From Bacteroides sp. (lineage in GTDB: Bacteria; Bacillota; Clostridia; Lachnospirales; Lachnospiraceae), in NCBI GenBank assembly GCA_023666705.1, contig JAMPBO010000014.1, positions 20,368-84,367 of the forward strand: 64,000 bases of DNA. The letters are read 5' to 3'. Below are positions 42,038 to 50,990 of the stretch, one piece after another. The position numbers and the translations under genes were made by a program. Position 1 is the stretch's first letter. Each line of letters starts with the position of its first letter. The notes beneath the pieces are model-generated. The model ran no database searches. It had not been told where the DNA came from and was given only the letters and a program-made list of their open reading frames with translations.

Positions 42038-43102
42038 ATGAAAAAAACACATAGGGAAACGACAAGGACGGTGGCTATCGGTTCCGTTAAAATAGGCGGC
42101 GGAAATGAGATTGCCATTCAGTCAATGACAAATACGGACACGGCAGATACCGCTGCAACCGTAAAGCAGATACTGGATTTGGAGGCGGCAGGGTGTCAGA
42201 TTGTACGCTCCACTGCAAACACGATGGAGGCTGCCTGTGCCTTTGAAAAAATAAAAGAAAACATTCATATCCCAATTGTGGCAGATATTCATTTTGATTA
42301 CAGGCTTGCAATTGCCGCCATTGAGCATGGAGCGGACAAAATAAGAATTAATCCGGGAAATATAGGCGGTGAGGAAAACCTTAAAAAGGTGGTAAGCGTT
42401 GCAAAAGCCCATAATGTTCCGATACGGGTAGGCGTCAACTCAGGCTCTTTGGAAAAAAAACTTGTGGAAAAATATGGCGGCGTTACTGCAGAGGGGATTG
42501 TGGAGAGTGCCCTTGACAAGGTGGCTATGATAGAAAAATGCGGATATGACAATCTTGTAATCAGCATTAAGTCCTCAGATGTCATGATGTGTGTACATGC
42601 CCATGAGTTGATTGCCCAAAGGACGGGATATCCGCTGCATGTGGGTATCACGGAGGCAGGTACATTATACAGGGGAAATATAAAGTCGGCAGTTGGTCTC
42701 GGACTTATTTTAGGACAGGGAATCGGAGATACCATACGGGTATCCCTGACAAGTGACCCTGTGGATGAAATTATTTCGGCAAAGACCATTCTTAAGACGT
42801 TAAAGCTAAAAAATGATGGTATAGAGCTTGTTTCCTGTCCAACCTGCGGAAGAACAAAAATAGACATAATCGGACTTGCAAATCAGGTGGAAAAGCTTGT
42901 TTCGGAATATGATTATTTAAATATTAAGGTGGCAGTTATGGGCTGTGCGGTAAACGGACCGGGCGAGGCAAAGGAGGCAGAGCTTGGAATCGCAGGCGGA
43001 GAAGGTGAGGGTCTGCTGTTCAAACATGGGGAAATTGTTAAAAAGCTGCCGCAGGACGAATTGCTTGCGGCATTGAAATACGAATTGGATAATTGGGGTT
43101 GA
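42038..43102 (+). CDS. ispG: 4-Hydroxy-3-methylbut-2-enyl diphosphate synthase
   Basis: This 354-residue iron-sulfur enzyme of the MEP pathway is the short bacterial form. It has QSMTNTDTADTAATV near the start and the [4Fe-4S] ligands in SCPTCGR and GCAVNGPGEA. A weak GAGGTAT precedes ATG 42038. The start of polC overlaps or abuts its end. Confidence 0.96.
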   Translation: MKKTHRETTRTVAIGSVKIGGGNEIAIQSMTNTDTADTAATVKQILDLEAAGCQIVRSTANTMEAACAFEKIKENIHIPIVADIHFDYRLAIAAIEHGADKIRINPGNIGGEENLKKVVSVAKAHNVPIRVGVNSGSLEKKLVEKYGGVTAEGIVESALDKVAMIEKCGYDNLVISIKSSDVMMCVHAHELIAQRTGYPLHVGITEAGTLYRGNIKSAVGLGLILGQGIGDTIRVSLTSDPVDEIISAKTILKTLKLKNDGIELVSCPTCGRTKIDIIGLANQVEKLVSEYDYLNIKVAVMGCAVNGPGEAKEAELGIAGGEGEGLLFKHGEIVKKLPQDELLAALKYELDNWG

Positions 43103-43107
43103 GCGTT

Positions 43108-46100
43108 ATGGAACGAAAGCTGTTCAAGGATGTGTTTCCAGATTTAAAGCTGGATGATAAAATTAAAGATTTAATCGGTCAGACTGAAGTAGAGAAGATA
43201 ACCATATTCAAATCAAAGAGAAAAATGGTTATCTCTTTCATTAGCCGGAATTTGATTGCCAAGAAGCTGATATACAGGGCAGAGGCAGCCATTTCCGAGT
43301 TTATTTTCGGAGATATGGAAAGCTGTGTGATACATGACCGCTATGAGCTGTCAAAGCAGTATAATCTTACGCAGCTTACCAACATATACAAGGACAGCTT
43401 TCTGGAGGAAATAAAACAGGCAAGCTATGTAGATTTCAGACTGTTAAATAAGGCGGAGTGGTACTATAACGAAAACATTCTCACGCTTGCACTTGAGGAC
43501 AGCAATTTATCCAGAAGCCATTCCACATATATTAAGGAATACTTGGAGACTACATATAAAAAAAGATTTAATATGGATGTTACGGTTGGCTTTGACTATA
43601 CGGAGGAGCAGAAGGTAAGCCTCCGCACGGCAAATGAGGAAAGATTGCGGCAGGAGCTTATGGCAATAAAAATAAATGCTCCGGAGGAAGTGCCGGAAGC
43701 CGCAGACGGGGAAATGGTTGTAAAACCCAAAAAGGCGGAAAAGCCTGCCGGGAGTTCCGAAAAACCAAAAAAGAGCTACGATAAACCATATGAGAAAAAA
43801 TATGAAAAGAGCAGGCAGGGTACAGACCCTGATGTATTTTATGGTAGAAACTGCGAGGGAGATATTGTAAAAATCAGTGAGCTGTATGACGGTGTGGGAG
43901 CCAGCTGCATACACGGACAGATTATTTTTCTCGAGGAACGGGAGCTGAAAAGCGGAAAATTTTTAATAAGCGGACATATCACGGATTTTACGGATACAAT
44001 TTCCTTTAAGGTTTTTGTGTCGCCGGAAGACAGGGAGCCGTTGTTAGAGGAGCTGAAAAAGGGAGAATTTTATCTTATAAAAGGAGTTCCGTTATACGAT
44101 TCCTTTTCAAAAGAGGTAGCTGTGTCTTCAATCACAGGGATAAAGCATGCAAACGATTTCAGGGAAAAACGTGTTGATACATCCATTGAAAAGCGGGTGG
44201 AGCTGCATCTTCACACTGTTATGAGTGAGATGGACAGCGTTGTGGACATCGGAACGGTAATCAAAAGGGCAAAGGAGTGGGGGCACAAGGCAATGGCAAT
44301 TACTGACCATGGTGTTGTGCAGGCATTTCCGATTGCAAACCACATGGTGGACAAGGATGAGGACTTTAAAATCATATATGGCGTTGAGGGGTATTTTGTC
44401 GACGATTTAAAGGATTTGGTTATCAACGATAAGGGGCAAAATATCGATACGGAATATGTTGTTTTTGATATAGAGACCACAGGCTTGAGTCCAAGATTCA
44501 ATAAAATAATTGAGATAGGTGCGGTAAGGGTCAAGAATGGAAAAATATGCGATACCTATTCCCGTTTTGTAAATCCTGAGGTGCCAATTCCGTACAATAT
44601 AACAAAGCTTACATCAATCAATGACAGCATGGTGATGGATGCTCCTGTGATAGAGACGGTTCTTCCTGAATTTCTTGCATATGTGGGGGATGCCGTGCTT
44701 GTGGCACATAACGCATCCTTTGACACGGGATTTATTAAGGAGTTTGCAAAACGTCAGGGAATTTCCGTTGAAAACACGATTATGGATACCATGACACTTG
44801 CCCATATTCTCATACCTGAGCTTGGAAAGTATACGTTGGACAGACTGTGCAAGCAGTTTAACGTGTCTTTGTTAAATCATCACAGGGCATGTGATGATGC
44901 ACGTGCCACGGCAGAGATATTTGTAAAAATGCTCAAAATGCTTAAGGATAAGGACATAAATACAATAGCCGGGCTTAACTCCATGAGCCATACATCGGCG
45001 GACGCAGTGAAAAAGGCAAAAACATACCATGGAATTATTCTTGTTAAAAATGAAATTGGCAGAGTAAATTTATATAGGCTGATATCGGAGTCCCACATCA
45101 ATTATTTTGCAAGACGACCGAGAATACCAAAGAGCCTGATAAACAAATACAGGGAAGGCTTGATTATTGGTTCAGCGTGTGAGGCGGGAGAGCTTTATAA
45201 GGCTGTGCTCTACAATGAGAGTGAGGACGAAATAACAAGGCTTGCCAATTTTTATGACTATTATGAAATACAGCCTACAGGCAACAACATGTTTTTGCTG
45301 GAGAAGGAAAGTGCACCCGTAAAAACGGTTGAGGACCTGGAGGATGTCAACAGGAAAATTGTTGAGCTGGGACGTCAGTTTAACAAGCCTGTCGTTGCAA
45401 CCTGTGATGTACATTTTCTTGACCCGGAGGATGAGATATACAGAAGAATCATCATGGCGGGAAAGGGGTTTGCGGATGCGGACAAACAGCCGCCGCTTTA
45501 TTTTAGGACAACGGAGGAAATGTTGGAGGAATTTCAGTATTTGGGAAGTGACCTGGCAAGGGAGGTTGTTGTCACAAATACAAACAAAATTGCGGATATG
45601 ATAGAAAAAATATCACCGGTAAGACCGGATAAGCAGCCGCCGATTATTGAAAATTCCGATGAGACGCTGAAAACGATATGCTACGATAAGGCACATGAAA
45701 TTTATGGACCAAATCTTCCAGGCATCGTCGTGGAACGGCTTGAGCGGGAATTAAACTCAATTATAACAAATGGCTTCGCAGTTATGTACATTATTGCACA
45801 GAAGCTGGTATGGCGTTCCAATGACGATGGATATCTGGTAGGATCCAGAGGTTCGGTAGGCTCGTCCTTTGTAGCTACAATGGCAGGCATTACAGAGGTT
45901 AATCCACTCCCTGCACATTACATATGTCCAAATTGCTATTACACGGACTTTGACTCCGAGGAGGTCAGGGCATATAGCGGGCAGTCGGGCTGTGATATGC
46001 CTGACAAGGCATGTCCGAAATGCGGAACCAATATGAAAAAGGAGGGACACGACATACCGTTTGAGACCTTCCTTGGATTTAAGGGCGACAAGGAGCCTGA

Positions 46101-47535
46101 CATAGATCTTAACTTTTCAGGAGAGTACCAGCCGCAGGCACATGCCTATACGGAGGAGCTGTTCGGAAAAGGAAAGGCATTTCGTGCAGGAACCATAGGT
46201 ACCATGGCGGAAAAAACCGCATTTGGATACGTATATAATTATTTTAAGGACAAGGGCGAAGAAAAGAGACGCTGCGAGATGGAACGGCTCGCCCTTGGCT
46301 GTACGGGTGTGAAAAGAACGACAGGACAACATCCGGGAGGCATGATTGTTCTTCCGGAGCATGAGGAAATATATTCCTTTACACCGATACAAAAGCCTGC
46401 AAATGATATGTCCACGGATATTATAACAACGCACTTTGAGTATCACTCCATTGACCACAACCTGTTAAAGCTGGATATACTCGGACATGATGATCCGACA
46501 ATGATAAAGCGTCTTGAGGATTTGACAGGCGTAAATGCAAAGGAAATACCTTTAGATGATGCAAAGGTCATGTCACTTTTTCATAACACGGAGGCACTGG
46601 GTATAACGCCTGACATGATAGGCGGAACAAAGCTTGGATCTCTGGGAATCCCTGAGTTTGGTACAGAGTTTGCCATGCAGATGCTGATTGATACGAACCC
46701 AAAATCATTTTCTGATTTGGTCCGTATCGCAGGACTTTCCCATGGTACGGATGTATGGCTGGGAAATGCACAGACGTTAATTTCCGGGGGCACCTGTGAG
46801 CTGTCCTCTGCAATTTGTACCCGTGATGATATTATGACGTATCTGATTCATATGGGGATGGACTCAGGAAAAGCATTTACGATTATGGAGAGTGTGCGGA
46901 AGGGCAAGGGTTTAAAACCGGAATGGGAGGAGGAAATGCTTGCCCATGATGTGCCGGAATGGTATATCTGGTCCTGCAACAAAATAAAATACATGTTCCC
47001 GAAGGCACATGCCGCCGCCTATGTAATGATGGCATGGAGAATTGCGTGGTTCAAGGTGAATTATCCTCTTGCATATTACACGGCATTCTTCAGTATACGT
47101 GCATCAGCCTTTGATTATAAGAGCATGTGTCTTGGAAAGGAGCATTTGGAGGAATGTATGGCGGAGCTTCAAAAGCTTGACAAGAATGACCAGACTGCAA
47201 AGGTGAAGGATTCACTTCGTGATATGAAGATTGTGCAGGAAATGTATGCCAGAGGCATAGAGTTTATGCCAATCGATATATATAGGGCAGATGCGGAACG
47301 CTTCCAGATTATTGATGGAAAAATAATGCCAAGCTTTGCATCCCTGCAGGGTATGGGTGAGAAGGCAGCTGCAGATTTGCAGGCTGCGGCAAAAAATGGA
47401 GCCTTTACCTCAAGGGAGGATGTCCGCACGAGAGGAAAGGTGTCAAAATCAATTGTAGATGACATGCAGGAGCTGGGAATACTGGGTGATTTGCCTGAGA
47501 CAAACCAGTATGATTTCTTCTCACTGCTGGGGTAA
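43108..47535 (+). CDS. polC: DNA polymerase III alpha subunit, PolC type
   Basis: This protein of about 1475 residues is the replicative polymerase of low-GC Firmicutes. In order it has an N-terminal domain; an OB domain (around FYGRNCEGDIVKI, about 245); a split PHP domain (RVELHLHTVMSEMDS, about 370); a DEDDh proofreading exonuclease (VVFDIETTGLSP, about 456, and HHRACDDARAT); the rest of PHP; and the polymerase. The polymerase carries the GSRGSVGSSFVATMAG loop, a zinc module (CPNC ... CPKC), the palm Asp pair in EPDIDLNFSG and a terminal helix-hairpin-helix. The start ATG 43108 lies 5 bases after ispG; an upstream TTG at 43093 is less likely. Confidence 0.96.
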   Translation: MERKLFKDVFPDLKLDDKIKDLIGQTEVEKITIFKSKRKMVISFISRNLIAKKLIYRAEAAISEFIFGDMESCVIHDRYELSKQYNLTQLTNIYKDSFLEEIKQASYVDFRLLNKAEWYYNENILTLALEDSNLSRSHSTYIKEYLETTYKKRFNMDVTVGFDYTEEQKVSLRTANEERLRQELMAIKINAPEEVPEAADGEMVVKPKKAEKPAGSSEKPKKSYDKPYEKKYEKSRQGTDPDVFYGRNCEGDIVKISELYDGVGASCIHGQIIFLEERELKSGKFLISGHITDFTDTISFKVFVSPEDREPLLEELKKGEFYLIKGVPLYDSFSKEVAVSSITGIKHANDFREKRVDTSIEKRVELHLHTVMSEMDSVVDIGTVIKRAKEWGHKAMAITDHGVVQAFPIANHMVDKDEDFKIIYGVEGYFVDDLKDLVINDKGQNIDTEYVVFDIETTGLSPRFNKIIEIGAVRVKNGKICDTYSRFVNPEVPIPYNITKLTSINDSMVMDAPVIETVLPEFLAYVGDAVLVAHNASFDTGFIKEFAKRQGISVENTIMDTMTLAHILIPELGKYTLDRLCKQFNVSLLNHHRACDDARATAEIFVKMLKMLKDKDINTIAGLNSMSHTSADAVKKAKTYHGIILVKNEIGRVNLYRLISESHINYFARRPRIPKSLINKYREGLIIGSACEAGELYKAVLYNESEDEITRLANFYDYYEIQPTGNNMFLLEKESAPVKTVEDLEDVNRKIVELGRQFNKPVVATCDVHFLDPEDEIYRRIIMAGKGFADADKQPPLYFRTTEEMLEEFQYLGSDLAREVVVTNTNKIADMIEKISPVRPDKQPPIIENSDETLKTICYDKAHEIYGPNLPGIVVERLERELNSIITNGFAVMYIIAQKLVWRSNDDGYLVGSRGSVGSSFVATMAGITEVNPLPAHYICPNCYYTDFDSEEVRAYSGQSGCDMPDKACPKCGTNMKKEGHDIPFETFLGFKGDKEPDIDLNFSGEYQPQAHAYTEELFGKGKAFRAGTIGTMAEKTAFGYVYNYFKDKGEEKRRCEMERLALGCTGVKRTTGQHPGGMIVLPEHEEIYSFTPIQKPANDMSTDIITTHFEYHSIDHNLLKLDILGHDDPTMIKRLEDLTGVNAKEIPLDDAKVMSLFHNTEALGITPDMIGGTKLGSLGIPEFGTEFAMQMLIDTNPKSFSDLVRIAGLSHGTDVWLGNAQTLISGGTCELSSAICTRDDIMTYLIHMGMDSGKAFTIMESVRKGKGLKPEWEEEMLAHDVPEWYIWSCNKIKYMFPKAHAAAYVMMAWRIAWFKVNYPLAYYTAFFSIRASAFDYKSMCLGKEHLEECMAELQKLDKNDQTAKVKDSLRDMKIVQEMYARGIEFMPIDIYRADAERFQIIDGKIMPSFASLQGMGEKAAADLQAAAKNGAFTSREDVRTRGKVSKSIVDDMQELGILGDLPETNQYDFFSLLG

Positions 47536-47616
47536 TCGTTGGATTTTAGGGAATGATTTTGTACATATTTTAGAAAAGTGAGAATAATAAGCGGTAAAAG
47601 GGGAAGTAAAGCCTGT

Positions 47617-48495
47617 ATGAAAAATATGAAAATAGATGCAAATGGAACAGAAATTAGAGTAATGGGAGATGTTGTAAATGAAGATGCTTATATTTCCCTG
47701 ACAGATATTGCAAAATACAAAAATTCAGACAATGCATTTATTGTCATTGCGAACTGGATGCGGAATTATTCTACAATTTCGTTTATAGGTTTATGGGAAC
47801 AGATACATAATCCTAATTTTAAACCTATCGAATTCGATAGGTTTAAGGCAGAAGCGGGAGATAATGCATTTACATTGACACCACAACAATGGATAAAAGC
47901 AACAGATGCAATCGGTATTATATCAAAATCGGGGAGATATGGAGGAACGTATGCCCATACGGATATTGCATTTGAATTTGCATCGTGGATATCACCGGAA
48001 TTTAAGCTGTACATTATTAAGGATTACCAGAGATTAAAAAAAGAAGAAGCAAATCAATTGGCAATTGGATGGGATGCTAAAAGAGAACTTTCAAAGATAA
48101 ATTATCGTATTCATACAGATGCGGTAAAAGAGTTTTTGATAACTCCCACATTATCCCCACAGGAAATGGCTTATACATATGCTTCTGAAGCAGACATTCT
48201 TAATATGGCTTTGTTTGGCAAGACAGCTTCACAATGGAGAAATGAAAAGAGTATAAATACAAAAACACCAAATATGAGAGATTTTGCATCGGCAGAGGAA
48301 TTAGTAGTTCTTATTAATTTGGAAGATACGAATGCAGATTTGATAAGACAGGGGTTACCTGATATTGAACGATTGAAAATATTGAGGCAAAAGGCTTACA
48401 GACAGATGGAACTCCTTAAAAAAAATCAGGAAACTGTCAAAACATTGAAGAAAAATATTCTTGAAGATTCAACAAGCCAGATTGAACATAATTAA
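47617..48495 (+). CDS. KilA-N domain protein
   Basis: This 292-residue protein has an N-terminal KilA-N DNA-binding module: EDAYISLTDIAKYKN, NWMRNYSTISFIGLWEQIHNPNF, KSGRYGGTYAHTDIAFEFASWISPEFKLYI. A long helical C-terminus contains KREL and a run of charged helices. KilA-N proteins are common in phages and mobile islands but also occur as lone chromosomal genes. It is more AT-rich than its neighbours and not part of a conserved cluster, which suggests acquisition. ATG 47617 follows GGGGAAG; ATG 47629 is possible. A 28-bp perfect palindrome lies inside the coding region at 47819-47846. It ends at the shared terminator with the convergent membrane protein gene. Confidence 0.85.
   Translation: MKNMKIDANGTEIRVMGDVVNEDAYISLTDIAKYKNSDNAFIVIANWMRNYSTISFIGLWEQIHNPNFKPIEFDRFKAEAGDNAFTLTPQQWIKATDAIGIISKSGRYGGTYAHTDIAFEFASWISPEFKLYIIKDYQRLKKEEANQLAIGWDAKRELSKINYRIHTDAVKEFLITPTLSPQEMAYTYASEADILNMALFGKTASQWRNEKSINTKTPNMRDFASAEELVVLINLEDTNADLIRQGLPDIERLKILRQKAYRQMELLKKNQETVKTLKKNILEDSTSQIEHN
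47819..47846. repeat. 28-bp perfect palindrome inside the KilA-N gene
   Basis: The sequence is TTAAACCTATCGAA followed by its exact complement, centred on an EcoRI-type GAATTC. It encodes FKPIEFDRFK of the KilA-N domain. A dimeric DNA-binding protein could bind it. Confidence 0.9.
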
Positions 48496-48564
48496 AAATA
48501 AGGGCTTGTCACGGGTAAACAACTATGTGCCTTAAATCCTTACTGCGACAGCCCCTTATTTTTT
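48494..48564. terminator. Bidirectional terminator between convergent genes
   Basis: AAAAATAAGGG-CTTGTC pairs with GACAGCCCCTTATTTTTT over about 17 positions with a one-base bulge and one mismatch. A-run and T-run flanks serve both directions. The loop is about 35 bases. Confidence 0.88.
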
Positions 48565-48571
48565 GTCAAAT

Positions 48572-49870
48572 TTATTCCTTCGCTTTTTCTTCCTTCAGCT
48601 TTGCATATTCCCGCTTGCGTTTTGAAAGCTCAATACCGGAAAGAGGTGCGGCAACCGTTTCAATGCAGAGCATGAGTACCATGAAAAATACACAAACCGT
48701 ACATATCAGTGAGTAAATATAAAGCTCTCTGCCATTGTTGCCTGCAAGGTTCACGACACAATCCTTAATGGCGATAGGAGCCAGCATGATAATGTAAAGT
48801 CCCGTATAAATGAAATCGGCTTCGATACGTTCCTCATCAGAATCAATCAACATAATAAGCGGAAGGATAAGGTATGCCACTGCCTGTTCGCCTGCCATGA
48901 ACGGAGCACTTGCGGCTATGAGGGAAAGTGCCAGCACCGTACGCCATTTTGATTTTGAGATGCAGGCACAAACGAGAAGCACCAAAACAATGACTGCCCA
49001 TATAACAAGCAGTGCACCCCTGCTTTCAATTAAGCCCTTTCCCAGACACAGGCTGATTAAGTTAATCCCTGATATAATATCAATTCTGTACGCAATGCCT
49101 GCAGAAAGTGCATTTTCTGCAGCCGTCTTAATATTTGAAAAGTAATAACCGAGTCTGCCCAGACCGCCAAAGGCAAATACCGGAAGGAAAAACAAAAGTG
49201 CAAAATAAAGCAGACACCGAAGCACATTTGGAATACGCTTCTTCCGGAATGACAGTATTATAAATATAATTGGATATATGGAAAGCCCTGCCGCAACTGC
49301 AAGTGCAACATGGGAAAATTCACGCGTGACCTTGTCGTCGCTGTCATAACCGTACACATAGATGCAGGTAAGTGCGGCGGTTAGCAATATGATGCTTCCA
49401 CGCTCATACAAAAACATAAATGGTGTGGAAAAGAAAACAAGAAAGATGAACCACGCTGCCATTACCCGGTTTCCCTTTTTATGGGAAAAGATAACAAGGG
49501 CAAACAACAGACCTGCCATCATCATTGCCATGAACAGCACAAGTGATGACTCGGAAAAATGCTGCAAAAAAGATATATCGTAACTGAATATGTCATGCTT
49601 GAAAAAATATCCTGCAAATTTGCCAAGGAGCAGCATGAGAGGAGTGGCAGTAAGCCCTTCACTGTAAGGATTATTTTTTACTGCATAATAGACAGGCTTA
49701 AAAAAGTCCAAGTATGATTCAGTATAGTAATTATTAATGATGGCATGCATGCTGTAACCTAAGGTTGACATGTTTACAATCCAAAATATGACATGACTGA
49801 TTGACAGGGCAATCAAAAATGCCCAGATTATTATTTTACTTCTTTTTTCATTCGACATTGGTGGTTTCAT
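48572..49870 (-). CDS. Polytopic membrane protein, possibly GT-C/DUF2029-like glycosyltransferase
   Basis: This 432-residue protein has about 10-11 hydrophobic spans. An N-terminal loop after the first span reads YTESYLDFFKPVYYAVKNNPYSEGLTATP. An acidic residue followed by a conserved NPY is reminiscent of GT-C mannosyltransferases of the DUF2029/GT87 type (D...YYA...dPY). The short C-terminus is rich in Lys and Glu. ATG (complement of 49868-49870) follows AAAGGA. It stands alone, so the substrate is unknown. It could equally be an unrelated multi-span protein. Confidence 0.55.
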   Translation of the reverse strand: MKPPMSNEKRSKIIIWAFLIALSISHVIFWIVNMSTLGYSMHAIINNYYTESYLDFFKPVYYAVKNNPYSEGLTATPLMLLLGKFAGYFFKHDIFSYDISFLQHFSESSLVLFMAMMMAGLLFALVIFSHKKGNRVMAAWFIFLVFFSTPFMFLYERGSIILLTAALTCIYVYGYDSDDKVTREFSHVALAVAAGLSIYPIIFIILSFRKKRIPNVLRCLLYFALLFFLPVFAFGGLGRLGYYFSNIKTAAENALSAGIAYRIDIISGINLISLCLGKGLIESRGALLVIWAVIVLVLLVCACISKSKWRTVLALSLIAASAPFMAGEQAVAYLILPLIMLIDSDEERIEADFIYTGLYIIMLAPIAIKDCVVNLAGNNGRELYIYSLICTVCVFFMVLMLCIETVAAPLSGIELSKRKREYAKLKEEKAKE

Positions 49871-49962
49871 TGTTACTTAAATCCTTTCCTAAAGTGTTAT
49901 GCTGTTATTTTATTGTTTTGATAATCGTATGTCAATTATGTATGCCAATTAAAATAAAAAAG

Positions 49963-49991
49963 TTGCTATTTTTGCATAAATATATTAGAAT
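49963..49991 (+). promoter_or_regulatory. Sigma-A promoter of the ireB operon
   Basis: TTGCTA (49963-49968) and TAGAAT (49986-49991) are 17 bases apart, about 30 bases before the ireB start. Confidence 0.7.
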
Positions 49992-50020
49992 AGGTCTATA
50001 TGTTTGAAGGACGTGATGAA

Positions 50021-50278
50021 ATGAATAATCAAAATACGCAGGATATAGGAATAATCAAGGAAGCCATGATTGAGGTTCCGGATATACTTGCTCAGGTTTA
50101 CGAGGCACTTTCCGAGAAGGGATATAATCCGGTAAGCCAGATTGTAGGATATGTTATGAGTGGTGACCCTACCTATATCACAAGCTATAAAAATGCAAGA
50201 AGTCTTATCATGAAAGCAGAACGTGATGAAATTATAGAGGTTTTACTGGAAAATTATATAGAAACAAGATTAAGATAA
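50021..50278 (+). CDS. ireB: IreB-family regulatory phosphoprotein
   Basis: This 85-residue cytosolic protein of the DUF965 family has the conserved ALSEKGYNPVSQIVGYVMSGDPTYITSY core. In Enterococcus it is a substrate of the PASTA kinase IreK and phosphatase IreP, and it affects envelope stress resistance. Candidate Thr targets near the N-terminus are limited here to Thr6. ATG 50021 follows GAAGGACG; the ATG at 50000 lies before the ribosome binding site. The order ireB-ruvX-DUF1292 is conserved in Firmicutes. Confidence 0.94.
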   Translation: MNNQNTQDIGIIKEAMIEVPDILAQVYEALSEKGYNPVSQIVGYVMSGDPTYITSYKNARSLIMKAERDEIIEVLLENYIETRLR

Positions 50279-50290
50279 GAGGAAACAGGA

Positions 50291-50725
50291 TTGAGGATAA
50301 TCGGATTAGATTACGGTACAAAGACGGTGGGAGTTGCACTTAGCGACGAAAATCAAATCATAGCATCACCGTATGTTACAATAGAGAGAAAGCATGCGAC
50401 AAAGCTTAGGCAGACCCATGCCGCCATAGAGAAGATTATCAGTGAGCAGGATGTAGGGCTCATTGTGCTTGGCTATCCCAAAATGATGAACAATACGGAG
50501 GGAGAACGGGCAGAGAGTACAAATGAATTTAAGGAAGCACTTGAGAGGAGAACGGGACTTCCCGTTGTGCTTGTGGACGAACGGCTTACAACGATTGAAG
50601 CCGACAGAATACTCGAAGCTACCGGAGTTGCAGCAAGTGCAAGAAAGCAGCACATAGATAAGATGGCAGCCGCCATTATATTACAAAATTATTTGGACAT
50701 GCAAAAAAACCAGGAACAGGATTAA
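50291..50725 (+). CDS. ruvX: Putative Holliday junction resolvase / pre-16S rRNA nuclease RuvX (YqgF)
   Basis: This 144-residue RNase-H-fold protein has GLDYGTKTVGVALSD at the start (first catalytic Asp), IVLGYPKMMN and VLVDERLTTIEADRIL. The family matures 16S rRNA ends and may act on junction DNA. The start is TTG 50291 with GAGGAAACAGGA upstream; no ATG is suitably placed. Confidence 0.95.
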   Translation: MRIIGLDYGTKTVGVALSDENQIIASPYVTIERKHATKLRQTHAAIEKIISEQDVGLIVLGYPKMMNNTEGERAESTNEFKEALERRTGLPVVLVDERLTTIEADRILEATGVAASARKQHIDKMAAAIILQNYLDMQKNQEQD

Positions 50726-50727
50726 TT

Positions 50728-50988
50728 ATGGAAGACGGAAAGCTTATATTTGAAACCGAAGATGGAAATGTAGAATTTTTTGTTCTGGAGCAGACCACGC
50801 TCGGAGGCATAAATTATATATTAGTAACTGAAGATATTGACTCTGAGGAGGGAGATTTCCTTATACTGAAAGAAAATAGCGGTGAGGGAGATATCGCTTC
50901 TTATGAAGTCATGGAGAATGAAAACGAAATAAAAGCAGTAGCTGCAATATTTAATGAGCTGCTGGATGATATTGATTTGGAGGTATAA
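50728..50988 (+). CDS. DUF1292-domain protein
   Basis: This 86-residue acidic protein belongs to the YrzB family, which lies next to ruvX throughout Firmicutes. It has no known catalytic residues. The pattern FETEDGNVEFFVLEQTTLGGINYILV is typical. The function of the family is unknown. Confidence 0.88.
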   Translation: MEDGKLIFETEDGNVEFFVLEQTTLGGINYILVTEDIDSEEGDFLILKENSGEGDIASYEVMENENEIKAVAAIFNELLDDIDLEV

Positions 50989-50990
50989 TT

